Assembly: GCA_015680685.1 (NCBI GenBank)
Contig: MNCI01022636.1
Location: 157,224 to 221,223 of the forward strand
DNA length: 64,000 nt
Origin: Gnetum montanum
Taxonomy: Eukaryota; Streptophyta; Gnetopsida; Gnetales; Gnetaceae
Direction: 5' to 3'
This document shows, piece by piece, positions 60,362 through 64,000 of this stretch (within the stretch, counting starts at the first letter, position 1; each line of letters starts with the position of its first letter). Under the pieces are notes generated by a model that worked only from the letters and a program-made list of their open reading frames with translations, made no database searches and was not told where the DNA came from. Position numbers and translations under genes: made by a program.

Positions 60362-60373
60362 GTTGTGGGAGTA
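60362..60373 (+). promoter_or_regulatory. polypurine tract of element H
   Basis: GTTGTGGGAGTA directly before the 3' LTR start TGATGAG. Purine content is moderate, so decay is likely. Confidence 0.5.
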
Positions 60374-61216
60374 TGATGAGAGTGGTTACTCTAGTGGTTA
60401 CTTTAGTAGTTATTCTAATTATTAGAGTAGTTGCTCCCAAGCCTATAAATATAGTACCCATGTGCAAAATTAGGAGGAATTCCTTTAGCAGTCAAATAGC
60501 AAAACTCTTGTAGTCTGTTTGAAAGTTAGAGTATTTTTCAAGTGCTTGCAGTAGGAGGTCTAAGTATGGATGAATCTTTATTTGAGCATTGTGTACCAAA
60601 GCACACCTTGTGTACAATAATAAAGACAAGCTCTTCAATTCATCCTTGCAGCACTCGATATTTTTTTCTTACACATTTCTTTTATTTTATTTTCTTATGC
60701 ATTTATTTTATTTTATTTTATTTTATTTTATGCACTTTACATTTTTGTTATTAGCACAACAATTAATTTTGATCAATTAAGAATATCATTAAATTACTCA
60801 AGCACGACCACTTCGAACATGCGTGTAATGCTTGGTAACCCAATAACAATTAGTTTTTGGTAATCCTAGTAGTGTTGCACTGGTCAAGATGTGTATGGAA
60901 AGTGGGAATGGATGCTAGTGTTAGGATTAGTTAGAACTTAGTTAATGAGTAGTTAAGTTAAATTAGTCACTTAGTTACCTCTCTCATTCCCTACTAGTGC
61001 AGGACATAAAAACATAAAAGCTATAAAAATCATATGCCTCAAGCTTACTTAACCAAACAATCATCACATACAAGTAAGCTTGGGAAGACAAATATTAACC
61101 AACCCATCCTTATTCCACAAGAGCGCATAAGCACTTAGTCCTTGGAATTTGACTAGATCATGCATGAAACACTCGTATTTATATGGTTAAGCGTAAGGGT
61201 ACCTTGCCGCTTGTCA
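60374..61216 (+). repeat. element H 3' LTR
   Basis: Collinear with the 5' LTR; shorter mainly because the U3 minisatellite is contracted. TATA box at 60444-60453. A (TTTTA)n run expands at 60700-60730. It ends CTTGTCA where the sister copies have a CATCA-type end. Confidence 0.85.
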
Positions 61217-61445
61217 AATGCCAAAAGTAGAAAACCTAAAGGAACACTCTCAAAGAATGATCTGAATACACTATTCTATATCAATAAATTATTTTCTTTC
61301 TCTTTATGCACTTTCTTTATTATTTCCTTCATGCATTATGTCGAATATTACATATATTTGACATTTTTTATATGTTCTTCTTATGCATATTATGTAATAT
61401 AATGTATATTTGATATTTTCCATGACATACAGGGATGGGATGTCA
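61217..61445 (+). repeat. 3' end of an unrelated LTR
   Basis: AT-rich with an AATAAA at about 61282, ending GGATGGGATGTCA before a Met-type primer site. The 5' part of this LTR is missing because H lies against it. Confidence 0.5.
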
Positions 61446-61449
61446 TAAT

Positions 61450-61466
61450 TGGTATCAAAACAAATC
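61450..61466 (+). promoter_or_regulatory. initiator-Met-type primer-binding site
   Basis: TGGTATCAAAACAAATC, 4 nt after the LTR end. It matches the TGGTATCA core of tRNA-iMet primer sites. Confidence 0.6.
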
Positions 61467-61562
61467 ATGAACCAAGGACCGAACAAAACCATGGACCAAC
61501 TACAACATGAATCTAATGATGAACCAAGCCATGATATAGAGAAAGTCATTGATTGTCGCTAG
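61467..61562 (+). pseudogene. short gag start after Met-type primer site
   Basis: An ATG immediately after the primer site opens 31 codons (MNQGPNKTMDQLQHESNDEP start, stop TAG). The position fits a retrotransposon gag N-terminus; nothing recognisable follows. The lineage cannot be told. Confidence 0.35.
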
Positions 61563-63449
61563 ATGCACCATATGTCTAAGATATCCCACCAACCAACAAA
61601 AAATGCCTTTCATGGATATCATTGATCATAGAAAATCTAACTATGCCTTATCAAGATTCATCAATGATAAGAGATTTTGGTGAAACAAGGTTACACCAAT
61701 CCCTGTAAATTTTACTCATCTAAGTACTATAAATATTAATTAATTAAGGACATTCTTGATTTTCTCCTAAAAGGTTAGTAACCATGACCTAAATTGATCT
61801 TGTTTTCTTGAAAATCATTTTCCTAAGTAACTTATAGTCATTTATAAGTTATCATGTCATCCACACATCAATTCAGTAATGTTGTTTTGGTAGAATAAGC
61901 TAGTGAACATTACAAAATATTGGAAAATTCAACTTCATTTTTGATACTTAAAACCATGTCTAAGGCATAGTGCTGATTGGGATGATTCCAATGGTATAAA
62001 TTTCATCTTGATTAGACTTACAGTTTTAAAGATATCATGTTTTAAGTTTCTTATTATTTGTGCATTCAAATAATATTAAATTATTAGAATTATTAACTTA
62101 TTATTTAGAAAAACTATGAAAATTTTACTATTGGGAATTAACCTAGAATCACCATTTATCCATATCCAACCCCCACCTTGTGTCTGCTGAACCACAATTT
62201 TAACTACTGAGGTAGGGTAGAATAAAATAATAATAAAAATTAAAATAAAATGTTTAACACGAGTTTATGGGGTCGAACCCAAGCCCCCAAAGTTTTAATT
62301 TTAATAGATATAAATACATCATTTTTAAGAAATTAATAAATAAAATAATATATTTATTAAAAAATTCATAGGTCATGTTGGCCTATAAAACCCTCCAAGG
62401 ATCTAAATTTAAGATTAATATTCCTATATCATAAAATAAACATGTAATTAATAAAAATTATTGATTCGAAGCATAAATAAAAGGTACAATATGGTGTAGG
62501 AAAATTCTATAATATTAGCATTAGTAATTAAATAAATATAATTATATGAAAATGAGAAACCCGTGTGCCTATAAGGAGATGATCCTAATGATACTTGGTT
62601 TACCATAATGAGACTTCTAGAAACAAAGTTATTCATCTTAAAATTTTATTTAAATATATTCTAAAAATAATATTAAAATAATAATATTTAATAAAGTAAA
62701 AATATATAATAAAATAATAGTATTTTATCCTTAAAAGTATAGAGGACATTAAAATAAAGAATTACCCTTGTGAGATCTCTGAAAATATGGCAAAAACAAA
62801 AATTTCATATCATACTTTATTATGAAACCAAAAATTAAATTTTTTACTTATATCCACTAAGATCCCTTGGATCTATCATACCAGTTTTAGAATTCCTTTT
62901 ATGAAATATATTTTAATTGCTAATTTAGTGTTTCCTTGTAGAATCAAATCTATGACATAAGGTTACTAGGCCAAGAATCTTATTACTAAGTCAACACCTC
63001 ATTATTTATTTATAAGGAAAGGTATATGGTTCAAATATTTAAAATTTGTATTGTCTCCTATTTTATAAAGGTACAAAATATACAACAAATATGGGGTAGA
63101 TTCCATAGGTCCATCGTTAATAAAAATGAAGCATCTATCATCTCAAGGTCTACCCGTGATATCTTTTATGGCTACCCTATGCTTTCTCTATTAAAATGCA
63201 AGAAAACTCAAAACCCCTTAAATAAGAAGTATTATTTTATTTCTATATACATAGAGTATATAAGGTTTTAGATAACAAATGTGAGGATATAGGCCAATAA
63301 ATTTGTTAATTAAATATTTAAAATTATTTGAATCTCTAGAAATACCACAAACATTTCAAAAATATAAATATTTTATGTGTGATCTAGGAACACATAAAAA
63401 ATAGATATTGGTTTTTCCTCACTATTAAGATGAATTGATTGTAACAACA
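61563..63449. other. AT-rich stretch without recognisable features
   Basis: Very AT-rich, with AATAAAATAAT-like runs at about 62225-62250 and 62660-62720. One non-AT island (about 62262-62292) includes GGGGTCGAACCCAAGCCCC, which holds the 12-base inverted pair GGGGTCGAACCC. No coding match. Confidence 0.4.
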
Positions 63450-63687
63450 AAAAACTTTAGTGTTTGAGAATTGAAAAATCCTATGCAAAATAGTTTAAAT
63501 TCAGAATCCATGGGCCTTAAAAGGATCCAAAGTGTCTCAAATAGTCTTTCCAAGAACTTGAGGACTTAGGGGATCTATTACTAAGTATGTAAACGTAATT
63601 ATGTGAAAACATAAGAAACAATGATCTAAATGCTATATCTAATAATAGAAAGATGGAAAAATAATATGGCAAAACAAGAAAGGCTAC
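63450..63687 (-). repeat. G-family LTR fragment, minus orientation
   Basis: The CCTTAAAAGGATCCAAAGTGTC region (about 63513) and text to about 63620 follow 34560-34700. Cut by the H-family LTR at 63688. Confidence 0.5.
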
Positions 63688-64000
63688 TGATGAGTGGCGA
63701 GGAACCCCTATGGTCAACCATATGAATATGAGTGTTTTATGCATGATCTGGTCGAATTCCAAGAACTAAGTACTTATGTGCCCTTGTGGAACAAGGATGG
63801 GTTGGTTGATCATTGTGTTCCCAAGCTTACCTTTATGTCATGATTTTATGGTTAAGAAAGCTTGAGGCATATGATTTTTATTGCTTTTATGTTTTTATGT
63901 CCTACACTAGTAAGGAAGGAGAGAGGTAACTAAGTGACTAATTTAACTTAACTACTCATTAACTAAGTTCTAACTAATCCTAACACAAGCATCCATTCCC
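63688..64000 (-). repeat. H-family LTR, reverse orientation, running off the window
   Basis: The plus strand starts TGATGAGTGGCGAGGAACCC and is the reverse complement of the U5 half of H's LTRs (compare 51865-52177 and 60905-61216). No primer site lies to its left, so this is the outer end of a 3' or solo LTR. It supplies the undamaged LTR terminus CACTCATCA for the family. Confidence 0.85.

Larger units (their letters stand above)
51222..61216 (+). mobile_element. element H: Athila-like Ty3/gypsy retrotransposon
   Basis: A full-ended 10-kb element with 956-bp and 843-bp LTRs (TGATGAG...TCA ends), a tRNA-Asp-type primer site, gag-PR in one frame with stops, RT, RNase H, integrase, a 1.9-kb region without clear coding sequence, a polypurine tract and the 3' LTR. 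The Asp-type primer site, the absence of a second RNase H and the RT wording (LSPLVIVAKKRGKWRVCID) suggest the Athila lineage. The env-like ORF some Athila elements carry was not recognised. No matching target duplication was found. Confidence 0.85.

Noticed and set aside
60542-60780. Small membrane-protein-like frames rich in Phe, Leu and Tyr
   Set aside because: They are produced by the T-rich tract of H's LTR (TTTTATTTTA runs), and the equivalent part of the 5' LTR is not open.
62262-62292. GGGGTCGAACCCAAGCCCC as part of a tRNA T-arm
   Set aside because: No acceptor stem, D-arm or anticodon arm can be placed around it; only a short inverted repeat is present.
62448-63271. Short frames on both strands in the AT-rich stretch
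   Set aside because: Length and composition are as expected by chance at this base content, with no motif or second copy.

Overview
The window is plant nuclear DNA, AT-rich, and made almost entirely of LTR retrotransposons lying next to or inside one another. No intact host gene, rRNA, tRNA, CRISPR array or bacterial feature was found. The mixture of Ty3/gypsy Tat-like, Ty3/gypsy Athila-like and Ty1/copia remnants, all full of stops and frameshifts, points to a large-genome seed plant. A gymnosperm is plausible, but this is inference and the species cannot be named from the sequence.

Layout. 1-918 and 11523-13900: one degenerate tandem array of about 188-bp units, each with a short hairpin, split by a 10.6-kb element (A, 919-11522, minus strand). 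A has 3.2-kb LTRs, a near-perfect 5-bp target duplication, gag, protease, an RNase H domain placed before the RT, and only the first part of RT. 14411-16445: RT, RNase H and second RNase H of a Tat-like element (D). 16446-about 24100: a more complete Tat-like element (E: gag, PR, RT, RH, second RH, INT, then 30-bp tandem repeats). 26089-30060: a decayed Ty1/copia element (F). 30140-35582: a fragment of an A-type LTR, then two LTRs of another family (G) in inverted orientation with inward-facing primer sites and a minus-strand coding remnant between them. 35640-38130 and 47994-49300: a D-like element (C) split by element B (38131-47993, minus strand), a sibling of A that keeps only gag and protease. 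B's left side is a complete LTR with a perfect target duplication, then 352 bp of C flank, then a second partial LTR.

50421-51221: another G-type LTR. 51222-61216: an Athila-like Ty3/gypsy element (H) with both LTRs, a tRNA-Asp-type primer site, gag-PR, RT, RH and INT. 61217-61562: the 3' end of an unrelated LTR with an initiator-Met-type primer site and a short gag start. 61563-63449: AT-rich sequence with nothing recognisable. 63450-63687: a G-type LTR piece. 63688-64000: an H-family LTR on the minus strand running off the end.

No element looks able to move by itself: catalytic residues are lost in the proteases of A, B and E, in the integrases of E and H, and in the RT of F. The most unusual features are the hairpin array, the RNase H-before-RT order in A, the swapped middle modules of the A and B LTRs, the LTR-flank-LTR structure of B, and an apparent gene-conversion tract between A's LTRs. 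Assembly caveats: a single N at 10809 sits between two near-identical 526-bp copies (an unmerged contig overlap); an 87-N gap lies in B's gag (44187-44273); a single N is at 50535.
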